From assembly GCA_021234155.1 (NCBI GenBank), contig JAJEKV010000053.1:646020-710019 (forward strand): a stretch of DNA of 64,000 nt, read 5' to 3'. The notes below the pieces were generated by a model. That model had not been told where the DNA came from. It saw only the letters and a list, made by a program, of their open reading frames with translations, and did not search any database. Below, piece by piece: positions 37,590 through 48,689 of the stretch (its first letter is position 1; every line of letters starts with the position of its first letter). Made by a program: the position numbers and the translations under genes. This stretch comes from Isoetes taiwanensis. Its lineage: Eukaryota; Streptophyta; Lycopodiopsida; Isoetales; Isoetaceae.

Positions 37590-38056
37590 GTGAAAGGAAT
37601 AGGAAAAAAAGGAAAAGGGAAGGCAAAAAAAGAGAGGTAAATGGAGAAAATGGGAAGGGGAGGGAGGAGCAAAAGAAAGGGAGAGGGAAAAGGGGAAGAA
37701 AATAAAAAACGAAAATAAAATAAAAAGGGAAAGGCTTAAAGGGGAAAAGAACAAAAAAAGGTAGAAAATAGAAAGGAAACAAGAAAAACACAAAGGCAAA
37801 AGGACCTACCCACGTATGTTCTTTTACTCAATTCGACGGTCAAAAGGGAAATGCGAAAAGGGAAGAGAATAATGAATAGGAACCCTGTTTGGTCTAAATA
37901 ATCCTCAAAGCGTGGTCAAGAAATCTGAAGTCAATAATTGGAATCTCAATTGGCCTGATCAAATTACTCCTCCCAAATGGAAAAAAAAATGAATAGGAAA
38001 AAAAAAAAAAAAAAAAGAAAAAAAGGAGGGGGGATGAAAAGAAAAAAAAAAAAGAA
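37590..38056. repeat. Polypurine low-complexity blocks
   Basis: A/G-rich runs at about 37,593-37,805, 37,838-37,872 and 37,979-38,055 (the last mostly poly-A). The first is preceded at 37,562-37,577 by GATTCACTCAATTTT, the inverse of the GATTGAGTGAATC found in the pyrimidine block. Together they form a large imperfect inverted arrangement. Confidence 0.85.
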
Positions 38057-38875
38057 TTAGCGATAATGCGTGGCTTCTGAATGGGGTGGGTTGAAAAGGA
38101 TGATTGTTAATGTTAAAATCAATAAGTTATTTTGGAGTCTAGGGTGGATGTGAAGGTAGCAACCGTAAAAAGGTGGAAGAATATCATAACTATATTCAAA
38201 GTATTTTATAATGAATAAAATGGGTAAAGCTACTTATTGTCATGTTTGTGTATATGTTATAAGAAATAACACTTTGCACACATGTTGGCTATTGACTAGC
38301 AAGAGAAGTATATTATTTATTGAGTTTTTGTCAACTCTAATTTTGAACAACGCATATTCAAGTGACTACATATTGTCATTTATGCATGTCTATTAAGGAA
38401 GCATAAAGCATTCTTGGTCATTTGTAGTAAAAAAGTATCTACACCCTATACTAGTATAGAAATATTGTAGACCTTGGGTTATCTTGGATAACACAACAAA
38501 AACAACTTTTGCAGTGAAGGCACATCCCTATCTCCTATCTCCTATCTCAATCTCAAATGCATGATTCTTTATATTTGTGACTAGGTTATTGTCTGAAGCT
38601 TTGCGTATATGATTCTTAATATTTGTAACTAGGTTATTGCTCAAGCTTTTATCATAGGTCCTAAGAGAGCCGCCAAAGTGGTATGACATTAATCTACTAA
38701 ATTAAATTAAATTAAATTAAATCTATTAGTGCTAAGCAAATTCCTTTGGATCGCATGGAAAAAAATTTCCATAATTGAGTTTTTGTAGACCAGATACACA
38801 AAATTAATACGGAAAGGAACAAGAGCATCTTCTTTTTCACTATGAAGAGCGCCTTAATTTTTAGAAATGAGAACA
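38057..38875. other. AT-rich spacer with short repeats
   Basis: No gene. A two-copy direct repeat of about 48 bp (ATGATTCTT(T/A)ATATTTGT(G/A)ACTAGG) lies at about 38,560-38,655. An (AAATT)5 microsatellite lies at about 38,697-38,721. Confidence 0.6.
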
Positions 38876-39721
38876 TGTGACGTTCCATGTATTTACACGA
38901 TATCACATTATACATACTATGACACGCCACCAAGGAATGAGTAGACCCCTTATGGGTCATTAAGGTTAACCTAAAGGGCTTTTATTAGCTATGCTAAATT
39001 GTAGCAAATTAAATAACCTAATTAGGGCTAATTAATGTATTAATTAGGTAAAATCACCTAATTAGGGTGCCTAACCGCCCAAATTGATTGGCCAAGGGGA
39101 ACTTGCTAGGAATGGGGTCCAACATGCCCCTACCCCCAATTCTGCCTCAAATCGATTTGGGAAGAGTTGGAGGGAGGAGGAGCCACCGACCACCTAAACT
39201 GCACCACAAGAATGGAAGCCTTTTGTGATAATGGTTCTAGCCAAGAGACCGGGTTAGTCCCTAGATAGCTTGTGCCGTGCAACCCTTGTATGAAAGTAGA
39301 TGGATGGTCAATCCTCTATTATATATAACGTTAAGATGATGATGGATACTTTGCTTCGATCTTTTTGTTTCTCCCATGTGTCCGGGGTTAAGGTGGGTAG
39401 AGAGACCGAGAGCTTCTATAAGTAGATATATCCCTAGCCGAACCCTTAAGACCCAAAGAATTGGGCCTATGCACAAGAGTCCACCGGTCAGTGGATGTTT
39501 ATGTTGTGATTCAAAGACCATATAACCGGTATGATGGTGAAACGGGTGGGGTCTTGCCTAGGCGTATATAGGACTCCTATAAAGATTAGGGCTTATAGTC
39601 ACCACTAGAGAGGGTCAGGGTATGAGTCCTGACACCCCCGGGTCCCAATGATGAGTGCCTATATGGACGTTTTTTAGGGTCATAGCAAAGGTGAGCTAGC
39701 CCTTTAGATTTAGGGGGTAAG
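38876..39721 (+). mobile_element. Gypsy 5' LTR, left part, interrupted by copia
   Basis: It begins TGTGACGTTCC at 38,876, the same start as the minus-strand LTR ending at 50,188, and runs to the copia insertion. The last five bases, GTAAG (39,717-39,721), are the copia target duplication. The LTR resumes at about 45,574 and ends near 46,210. Without copia the LTR would be about 1.48 kb, close to the 1.5 kb of the LTR at 48,690-50,188. Confidence 0.7.
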
Positions 39722-40570
39722 TGTGAGCAAATTAATAAGCAAAGTTATTGAAACTCTATTTGACAATAAAATGTCTAGCTTATCCAAATAATCGATATAT
39801 AACTTCAACACATCTTTAACACATGTTTACAATGCAAATGCTTTGCATCCAACTATTACGGAGAATCATAGCAAGAAATCACAATTATGCTAGGCCACAA
39901 ATTATACTTGTAAAATGACCATTGTCAACCTTTATAATATTTACACATTGAAGATAAAATCAATGGTAATATACAATGATGCTTATTAACCTTCGACACA
40001 TTCACAAACAAGACCTTTTATATAAATAGTCACAATGGCCGAATGATCACAAAAACTGAGCACACAAACAATCATTCTTACTTCTTGTATTTATAATGGA
40101 CCGCCCGATGGTGTCGAACTCAAGTCCTCCTGGATCCTTCTTCAATCTTATCTCTGTCTCGAATCCGGATCTAAAGGAAGTTTCTACTTTGAATGAGTTT
40201 TTGGCTCCAAATCATTCGATGCTGAAAAATATCATTAATAATATTTTTTCTAATTTTTTTTTTCATTCATATTTCCACCATAGGTTATAAACTATGAATA
40301 TCCCATATTCATAACCTTGTCTAAACCTAAACGAATTTTCATATCTCCTTTCTTCATCCTAGGTCTCACCACACATGATAATTAAATCTTTTCACTTGAA
40401 CTCTATAAGATCCAAAGGTTCCCAAGCCGCAGCTCTATTCAACTCCTTCTTCTCCTTTTATCCGTAATTGTCCGTTGTTCCCTTTCATTCCAATTCTCAA
40501 CATTCATTTAAATTTTCAACTTGATAACCGGCCATGAACAATAAGTTGTGAACCCAACAATTTTCTCACA
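39722..40570 (-). mobile_element. Copia 3' LTR
   Basis: 849 bp, TGTGAG...CTCACA ends on the minus strand. It is the downstream LTR for the minus-strand element. It differs from the unit A/B LTRs by many small changes, often CTG or CAG in those copies against CCG, CGG or CG here. Confidence 0.88.
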
Positions 40571-40580
40571 TTCCCTTTTT
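40571..40580 (-). other. Copia polypurine tract
   Basis: The minus strand reads AAAAAGGGAA immediately before the 3' LTR. This is the standard plus-strand primer position in LTR retrotransposons. Confidence 0.75.
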
Positions 40581-43500
40581 CGATCACAACTTTTAAAATA
40601 TCCATGCAATTTAATTTTGTAATCAACTTCAAACTTAATATAACTTAATGCCTTTGTCAACACATCTCAGTTAGTTGCTCGTCGGACTAACATATTATTC
40701 GACCAGACAAGAATTTTCTTACCATATCTCCGATAAAATGTAACTCCATTTCTATGTGTTTTGTCCTTTCATGTTGTATAGGATTTTTGGTCATAGCTAT
40801 ACAACTCACATTGTCGCTGCAACAACTTTTGTACCTTCTTTTTAAGCCAATCTTTCCAAAAATCTTCTGCAGACCATACTATTTCCTTTGTAAGAGTTGT
40901 TGCCGATATTCCGACTCACCCGATAGAGCAATTGATGACCGCTTTTTTCTCCAACTAACTGCCCTCCTCCAAGGATTAATAAATAACACCGGGTTGATTT
41001 TCGCTCATCCCGATCCCCACACAACTGCATCACAATATGCTTTTAAAAATAAATCATTTGTATCAAAATTATCCCAAGACTTTGTTCCTTTTCTCATATC
41101 TTAACACCTTTTGGCAACAACCAATGTCCCTTCTAGGATCATTATTATATCTATCTAAGAACATTAACCATATATGCAATATCAGGGTCTTGTATTGTTT
41201 TACATGTATAACAAACTTCCTACCAAAGGTCTATAAGGAACTTAATATTTCATCTCTCTTTATTTGTCCGTGGACATAATTTCTTGAAATCTTCATTCAC
41301 TGCACAACTGGGGATTTGATAGGATTACAATCTTCATGTTAAACTCACAATCACAAAGTCGGTATTTTCCGAGAAAGTGTGATCCTTTTTTTTTCTGTCA
41401 CATGCAACCTCGATTCCCAAGAATCGCCTTTAGCTCTCACCTAGATCGACATTTGAATTTTTCCTTTAATATGTTCTTGCATTTTTTTTAGTATCATTGT
41501 GTTGTTGGGCGCCATGACACGGTCATCCATACAATCCCATTATGCAATAGTCATTCTCATCTACGAAAATATACACATTTTCCATCATGTTTGATGCCTC
41601 AAATCCTGCCTTTTTTAGATAATTATCAATACATTTGTTTCATTATGCAGGTGATTGCTTTAGACCATAAATCGCTTTCTTGATCTCCAGACTTTATTTT
41701 TGCCTTCCTCATACCGGTGCTTGTTTCATGAAAGATTTCTTCTTCTAGGTCAAAGATTCAAAAGCAACTGTATAACATCCATATGATGTAGCTCTAATCA
41801 CATGCATTTGCCATAGCAATTAGCATTCTATGTTTTAACTTAACTACTGGAGAGTAAGTCTCTTCATAATCTACACCTTTGTTTTGGGAGTATCCTTGTG
41901 CTACAAGTCTAACCTTATTTAGTACTTCTCCATCTCATTTCAACTTTAGCTTGTAGACCCGTTGTTTCAACAATTTTTTTTTTTAAACTGTCAACCAATT
42001 CATATGTTGAGGTTCCACAAATGCATTAATCTCATCTTCCATTGCCTCTTCCACTTATTTGCATTTAGATCGCTTCATAGCATCTTCAAAGGTCTCGGGG
42101 ACTCCATTTCCAAAACCATTAGAGCTTGATTATGTTCCCTTTGTTTGTAATCAACCTGCTATACGCCATCCTTTTTCTTCCATAATCTTCAATGTTTATA
42201 CTTAAATCATCTTTAGTTTTTCCCCCTTTTTTCTCTTCTTGTGCCTCAGATTTGAACTTATGAAAATTCTCGATTATTTCCACACACTGATTGTGTTCAA
42301 TCTCCTCTTTCCTCTTCTTCTTCTTGTCATTTTCAATATCCTCAGGTTTTGATAAACCCGAACTTTCAATTAATTCATCCGGCTTTTTGCTCCTCTTCTA
42401 TCATGTATTTTGTGTCATCTGCTTTTTGCATATATTACTTATTCCCTTGGCTTATACAACTCTTTTTACAAATTCAACATCCCTGCTTAACTAGAATTCT
42501 CCCTACCTACAGGATCATATGCTTATATCCTTTCAGATAACTCATCCTCATATCCTACCAAGTCGGTTATTAGTGACCTATCATCAAGTTTAGTCTTTTC
42601 TCTTCCGTATATGTATAGACTAAACATCCAAATGTCTCCTATTTTTCATTTTGAGGGCTTCCACATCCATAATTTTTCCGACTTTTTCCACAAAACCCTT
42701 GTTGGCTGCATTTCACTTACAACTGCAGTCTTAAGTGCCTCTTCCCAAAGAAAATTAGGAAGTCCGAATGTTTAACATGGCTCTAACTACATTTAAAATG
42801 CTCTTATTTTTCTTTCGACTATGCCATTTTGTTGGGAGTATAATTGCAAGTATATTGTCTCTTTATCCCTTTCTTTATGCAAAAGGTTATAATTCGAGTT
42901 GGATATATATTCTCCTCCCCTGGTCATTCGACACATTTGATTCTTTTTTCCTCAGAGAACATTCTACCTATGTTTGAACAAATTTTAAAAGCCTCAAAAA
43001 GCCAAATTCTTGCTTCTTAAACAATAAACTCTCTTTTTCTACTTGTAATTATCAATAGAATGTTATGAAATATTTCTTACCGGAATCCCTCATATGTTTT
43101 AGTGGTCCACAAAGATCCGGTGATTAACGAGTTCCAAGATGTCTTTTTGCTTTCCTTTGATCTTGAAAAGGCAACCTGCATTGTTTTTCCTAACATGCAT
43201 CCTTCGCGAGATACACATGGTTGACAACTTTACTATTAGGGCTTTGTATCAATCCTTTGTTTATTAGGGTGACTCAATACTTTTCAAATGTGTGTGACCA
43301 AGTCTCTCATGCCAAAGATAGCATATCGTGAATGGTAGCAACATTAATGCTTGCTTCAAACGGCGAGGATCAATGCCAAACAAATTTCAACATGTTTCCC
43401 TAAGAATTTCAATTTATTTTCTTCATAAACTTTACATACAAGTTGCTCAAACACAACTTTGAAGCCATGTCAACTAGTTGATAAACCTAAATTAAGTTCC

Positions 43501-44739
43501 CGACTAAGCTTGGAACACACAACACATTTTTATTAAGTTAACTTTTCCTTCTAAATCAAAAAACAATTCTAATACTCCTACTTCTTCAATCTTCCTAAAC
43601 CGCCATTTCCAACTTGTACATGTCCTCCTTTATTGCCTTTGCACTCCTTTTAGCAATTTTGATGTACATGTTATGCTTTTCTCGGCTCACTATCTAAAAA
43701 TTAGAGATTATCATCATCATTATTTGAGAGCAAGCGGCAAAAATCTTAGATTTTCTTACCTCATCATCTGCTTAGATGTTTCTTCTTCCAGCTTGACTTC
43801 TTACGCCATGTTTGCTTCAAAATAGCTTTTCCTCTTCCCCTACCTCTTCCTCTTGCATTGGCATTTCTTCCTCCCTTTCTCTTCCTCTAGAGTTTTTCTT
43901 TGGGTGGGAGCAAGTTGAAGCATAATGATCTCTTGCCTCCACAATTATAACGGATTTATTTCCTTTGTCCAAGTTTGGACAATTTATCTTTATATGCCCA
44001 TGCTGACACAATGAAAAAACAAGGTCCAGTGCACTTTCGATTTTTCCCCTTTTTTTTTTCCTTTGTGAATAAGATCACGACTTGTTTTCTTCATCACTAA
44101 CCTTATTCGCTCTATTTACATCTTCAACATCCTTTCAAATTCCCTCTCTAGTCCTTGCTATTGTCCTTATGAAGACATTATGTTTCCCAAACTTGTCACA
44201 CCCCCGGAGATTGCAAGAACTTGTTGTTCTGGCGAGAATAGGTCACCCACTGCACCCTCAAGATGCTCGCAATGATATTGTCAAAACTTTGCAAGAACTC
44301 ATTCATTGCTTTTTGTCAACAAGTTTCAATCTTCTCAATTCATTCTCTAAGACATCGATCGCGAAGAGGTTTTTACTCGTATGTCATCGTAAATATTTCC
44401 ACATGTCTCCGGGATGTTTCCCTCTTAGCTTCAACACAATTCCGAACTTACTTTTGCTTATTATTATTCCTTGAGCCTCTCTTAGCTTTGCCTCGACTTT
44501 CCATTGCTTTCACTTGCACCAGGTCTCGCTGGGAACTCCCTTCCTCAGCTACATTTGAAGACTGTATTTACTTTTCTTTACAACCGATCAACTGTTCAAC
44601 AATCTCCCATAAATCCTCCACTTGCAACACATGCTTTATCTTCTCTTTCCACACTGAACCCTCAATCTCCTTTGAATACTTCAATAGCATTCAATAACCT
44701 CGACCAAAACGGTTAGACATTTTTCTAGCTCGATACCAA

Positions 44740-45573
44740 TGAGCAAATTAATATGCGGTGTTATTAGAAACTCTATTTGACAATAAAATGTCTAGCTTAT
44801 CCAAATCGCATATAACTTCAACATCTCTTAACACATGTTTACAATGCAAATGCTTGCATCCAACTATTACACAATCATAGCAAGAAAATCACAATTATGC
44901 TAGCCACAAATTATACTTGTAAAATGACCATTGTCAACCTTTATAATATTTACCCATTGAAGATAAAATCAATGGTAATATACAGTAATGCTTATTAACC
45001 TTCAATTACCTTCTGGCCAAGACCTTTTTATAAAATAGCCTACCAGAATGATCACAAAAAATCTGAAAGCACACAAACGATCATTCTTACTTCTTGTATT
45101 TATAATGGATGGCCCCATGGTGTTTGGAACAGCCAAGTCCTCCGGATCCGGTCTTCAATCTTATATCTCGTTTCTAGAATCCGGATCTAAAGGAAGTTTC
45201 TGCTTTTCGAATGAGTTTTTGGCTCCAAATCATTCGGGATGTCGAAAAAATATCACATTAATATTTTTTCATTCATATTTCCACCATAGGTTATAAAACT
45301 ATGAATATCCCATATTCACCTTGTGTCTAAACCTAAACGAATTTTCATATCTCCTTTCTTCACCTTTTAGGTCTCACCACATCGAATAATTAAATCTTTT
45401 CACTTGATCTATAAGGCTCCCAAGTCCGCAGTTCTATTCAACTCCTTCTCGCTCTCCCTTTATCTCACAATTGTCCGGTTTGTTCCCTTTCATTCCAATT
45501 TCAAACATTCATTTAAAATTTCAACTTGACAACCGTTCATAAACAATAAGTTGTGAACAACAATTTTCTCCGC
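44740..45573 (-). mobile_element. Copia 5' LTR of the full element
   Basis: About 834 bp. Its inner end has lost two bases of the TGTGAG terminus (CCAATGAGC against CCAATGTGAGC in A and B). Its outer end reads CTCCGCAAG against CTCACAGTAAG. It is homologous over its length to the LTRs at 15,645 and 25,706, and carries the same TATTTATAATGG promoter segment near 45,090-45,110. Confidence 0.82.
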
Positions 45574-46522
45574 AAGAAGTCGAAAGTACCAATCGGGGTC
45601 ACTTATGTGGCATGTTCTCTCTAGCACACCTAGGGATACGTCATGCCCGGGGAGGGGACACCTTCCTGACCTGCCTCATCGGACTGGGAGATGTAACTTG
45701 GAGTAGTCTCATAGGGTGACTCCATGAGATTGTGTCTCCGAAAGGCTACAATTACGTTATAGCATGTTTCAGCCTATCTGCAAAGTATGCACAGGAGGGG
45801 CGGATGGAATGGTCTACCCTAGCCATTGTTCTATGCCAGTCAATGCCACGTTATATCTTTGTCTGTTGTCATCTTGAGGCCTTGACCGACAGTCAACCCC
45901 CTAGAGTCTGAGTCCTTATTGGTGGTATATTGCTAATATTATCTTGTGCTTGTATTGCTATTTATATGATGATGGATGGGCCACCCTTCGTGGTGGTATA
46001 TTATTTTGAGCATGATTGTTGTGTGCTAACATGTATGTACGCTTATGTGGGACGAATGACACCTCTGTGTTCCTCATCCAGATACTTGGCCATCCCAAGT
46101 GGTCCGAGTTAGACGGAGGGCCATTCAATGGTGATGTAGTTGCCACGGGAGGGGAATTCCCGTGGCATTTGTATGATGGGAGCATCATTATAGATTAAAG
46201 GAGCATCATCAGGTAGTATCGTGAGCATGATTTTAGTAGACCAAATCATTACCTTGCCATAGTCTAACCTCGTTAGGTTGGTTGGTTGTAGGGGACTTTG
46301 ACGTAGGTTAAACTACCCCAATTCCATTGCTACTATGTGTGTTGGCCTAGTTATGAGAGGATTAAACTAGTTAGGTATGAAGGTGTGAGTTATTATAGTT
46401 AAGTATGTTAAGTTCTTGGTGCATCACGCCTCCATATAAAAATGTGTATACGTGCTTATTTTTGCCATATAAAATTTTTTATTAAAGAAAAAAACCCTGG
46501 TGTACAAAATAGAACTTAAACA
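45574..46522 (+). mobile_element. Gypsy 5' LTR right part, primer-binding site and leader
   Basis: The LTR resumes after copia and ends near 46,210, followed by GTAGTATCGTGAGC, a degraded tRNA-Met primer-binding site. The leader continues to 46,522, the right breakpoint of the duplicated segment (ACTTAAACA). Beyond it the sequence (AAAAAAAGTGACGG) is unique, so this is the ancestral right flank. Confidence 0.75.
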
Positions 46523-46685
46523 AAAAAAAGTGACGGTTATTTTTTCGCTCCCATCTCATCTATTTACGCTCGCCTCGTCCGTCCGCCATAGCCGTCGGAG
46601 AAGAGCTTGCTTCCCCATAACCTCGCGCTTGGCCACCGCCACTGCCCCTATACCAGCGTCCCCTTTTGAACCCTTTCCTACGCAA

Positions 46686-47216
46686 ATGAATATGGCTCGT
46701 ATCCCAGGTTATGTTAGTTACTATAACCTCAATTTTCATCAAATATTTGCTGAGTTTGGCGAGCAGCTTGCCAGCGACTCCGACAAGGTTGAGCTTCTTT
46801 TAGTCGAGCTCATTCAACGGTTTGCCACTGGACATAGGATTCCTCGCCCTATTTTCCATCTGTCGGAGCACTTCCTACTAAAATTCAATGCCCTAGGAGA
46901 ACCCTACACATTGGTAAAGCAGCCCGACCAAGTCCTGATGCTGGTCAAGTTTTACCCTCCCTCGTGTATGGAGGTTGCCGAAGATGAGGCCATCCGGGCA
47001 GACGCCGAAAGGATTATGGGGCTCGCCCGAGGTGATGACACACGAGAGATGGAGAGGGGAGACCCAAAGGCCTGGGGTAGAGAATACGTCTACCTGGTAG
47101 ACGGGCAAGCCATTATAGCGGGGAACAAATTTAACCTTCTCCCCTACCACTATGATGAGGCAACCCAGAGTTTTGTTTGGGGCGACATCCCATCATACTT
47201 CACGTGGACCACCTGA
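46686..47216 (+). CDS. Unrecognised 176-residue ORF
   Basis: The longest clean open frame in the right half. It starts MNMARIPGYVSYYNLNFHQI and ends with WGDIPSYFTWTT. The frame is open further upstream to 46,500, but that part is basic and proline/threonine-rich, so 46,686 is the more natural start. The protein is soluble and acidic in the middle (EVAEDEAIRADAERIMGLAR), with no membrane segment or motif I can name. GC content and codon use are higher than the surroundings. It sits 160 bp to the right of the duplicated-segment breakpoint and left of an H3-like pseudogene on the same strand. It may be a gag-like transposon protein or a host gene exon. Confidence 0.45.
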   Translation: MNMARIPGYVSYYNLNFHQIFAEFGEQLASDSDKVELLLVELIQRFATGHRIPRPIFHLSEHFLLKFNALGEPYTLVKQPDQVLMLVKFYPPSCMEVAEDEAIRADAERIMGLARGDDTREMERGDPKAWGREYVYLVDGQAIIAGNKFNLLPYHYDEATQSFVWGDIPSYFTWTT

Positions 47217-47465
47217 TATCCATCCAACTGGATATGCAGCCGACCGGACAGACAGATACAAGACAAGAATATTGAGGAGAGGAACGCCTGTCTTGGAAAT
47301 GGAAAAGCTGCACAGGGTCGTCTGGCGTCGCGAAAAAAAATGACGGAAAGGCAAGAATGCTAAGTGATGAGGAGCTTGCTGCCAAAAATGAGGATCAGCA
47401 CCGCACCCGCAAGAAGATGAAGAGTAGAACACGCAATGGTTTTTACGACCCGATCAAACCCCCGT

Positions 47466-47835
47466 TAAACGAGGCCCGGCGGTCACCATTACCGCGAAAT
47501 TCGGAAGTGCCTATAAGGAGAAGTCAAGACCGTCTTGCCAGATTGAACAATGGAAGCCTCATAGGTACAAACTCGATACCATGGCGCTGAGGGAGATCAG
47601 AAAATTCCAGAAGTCGACGAAGCTTCTGCTATGGAAGCTTCCTTCCAGCGCCTGGTCCGAGAGATAGCACAAGACTATCGGACCGATCTTCGATTCTAAA
47701 CCTTTGCTATGCTCGCTCTTCAGAGCCCGCCGAAGATTACCTTATGGCACTTTTTGGTAATGCTAACCTCTGTGCTATCCACGTTAAGAGGACATGGCCT
47801 TGGCAAGACAGATCTGAGGAGACCATAATTGATGT
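47466..47835 (+). pseudogene. Histone H3-like pseudogene
   Basis: The histone fold of H3 can be followed in order. [20 protein letters not shown] begins at 47,551, then [11 protein letters not shown]. After a one-base shift near 47,644 come [18 protein letters not shown], a TAA in place of the following Gln, and FAMLALQ. After another shift near 47,731 come AEDYLMALFGNANLCAIHVK, a gap where VTIMPK would be, DMALARQI, a TGA, GDHN and stop. Loop 1 has canonical H3 length rather than the longer CENH3 form. The N-terminal tail upstream is not H3-like. Two frameshifts, two stops and a short deletion make it non-coding as written. Confidence 0.75.
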
Positions 47836-48110
47836 GACGGCTTGTCTTCTCCAAAGTCATTTTGTAAAACATTTTGATGTATATATTTTGAATAGAAATA
47901 CAAAGATTTTCATCTCTAGACTACGATAATTTGTTCTGTATAGCTCCCTGAGTCTTATATAGAATTTTTTTATTATTATTTATTTATTTCATTTATAACT
48001 CATGCTGACGTCATCATATTTTTAAAATAAAGTGACATTAAAATGAATTTAGGGTTTCATTTTTTTTTTGTTCTTTTGCCTCTCCCGCTCCTCTTCCACC
48101 ACTCGCCTGC
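47836..48110. other. Spacer, AT-rich, no gene
   Basis: Contains a TTTATTATTATTTATTTATTT run near 47,968-47,990. No coding or RNA feature is visible. Confidence 0.5.
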
Positions 48111-48114
48111 ACAA

Positions 48115-48689
48115 ATGGAGACCCCTAGCCTCCTCCAATGGTACCAGGATGGAGAACATTGGGATCCCCAAGTCCCTTTCGACCTCCTTCAACCTTTTTT
48201 GCTCTAAGGAATGGACTTGATCACTAATATGCAGGCTCATCCTGATTATGCTGCTTTCCTTGAGTCTTATACTCAAGAGATAGTTCCTCTTTGCATCACC
48301 CTTGGTGATCCACCTCGCCTCTACCTAGAGAAGGCGATTGTGTGTGATATGCTTGGGGGAGGGGGGGTGGGGCGACTCCCACACAATTAATGTCCTCAAA
48401 GAAAAACTTTGATGGGCTAAGAACCCACCTGTCGTGATACATGAGGGCCAAGCAATACTTTGAAGTAAACTTTGCATTGGCCATCCTCATGGATCAATAC
48501 GTCGAAGATGAAGTCTTGCCGGCAGAAAAGGGGAAAGCACCAGCCATGTTGGAGGAAGACGACGACGAGTATGTCAGGGAGGATGTGACGCTTCCTACAA
48601 AATATACGGCACCCAGCCGTACACTCCATAGGAAATCCCCTTCGACCGCACGGGCCCCCCGTCTATCCCGCACTCCAGGGTATCCCTAG
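48115..48689 (+). pseudogene. Broken coding stretch of unknown protein
   Basis: Three plus-strand pieces look like one interrupted protein. METPSLLQWYQDGEHWDPQV starts at 48,115. A second piece, MDLITNMQAHPDYAAFLESY, continues to PPRLYLEKAIVCDMLGG near 48,357. A third, at 48,441-48,689, contains FALAILMDQYVEDEVLPAEK, an acidic EEDDDEY patch and a basic Ser/Pro/Arg tail. A G-run near 48,357-48,373 separates the second and third pieces. No family is recognised. Similarity in style to the ORF at 46,686 suggests both are transposon or low-copy gene remnants. Confidence 0.3.

Larger units (their letters stand above)
39722..45573 (-). mobile_element. Ty1/copia LTR retrotransposon, complete structure, decayed coding region
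   Basis: Two LTRs (39,722-40,570 and about 44,740-45,573) bound a 4.2-kb interior read on the minus strand. A degraded primer-binding site lies at 44,728-44,739 and a polypurine tract AAAAAGGGAA at 40,571-40,580. Recognisable protein pieces in order are gag (44,050-44,720), zinc knuckle GHIKINC (about 43,980-44,010), a GAG-pre-integrase LWHERLGHTHLKS (near 43,290-43,330), integrase scraps (43,080-43,210), and RT with YGLKQSP (near 41,650-41,680) followed by a degenerate CVY-like stretch. No long frame survives. The target duplication is GTAAG on the left, GCAAG-like (damaged) on the right, but intact GTAAG in units A and B. Confidence 0.88.

Noticed and set aside
44082-44697. Plus-strand ORFs of 130 and 144 codons in the copia element
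   Set aside because: They are antisense to copia gag, which reads on the minus strand beside the LTR and primer-binding site.
47466-47835. Centromeric CENH3 gene
   Set aside because: The loop between the first two fold helices has canonical H3 length and sequence ([13 protein letters not shown]), not the longer CENH3 form, and the frame is broken.
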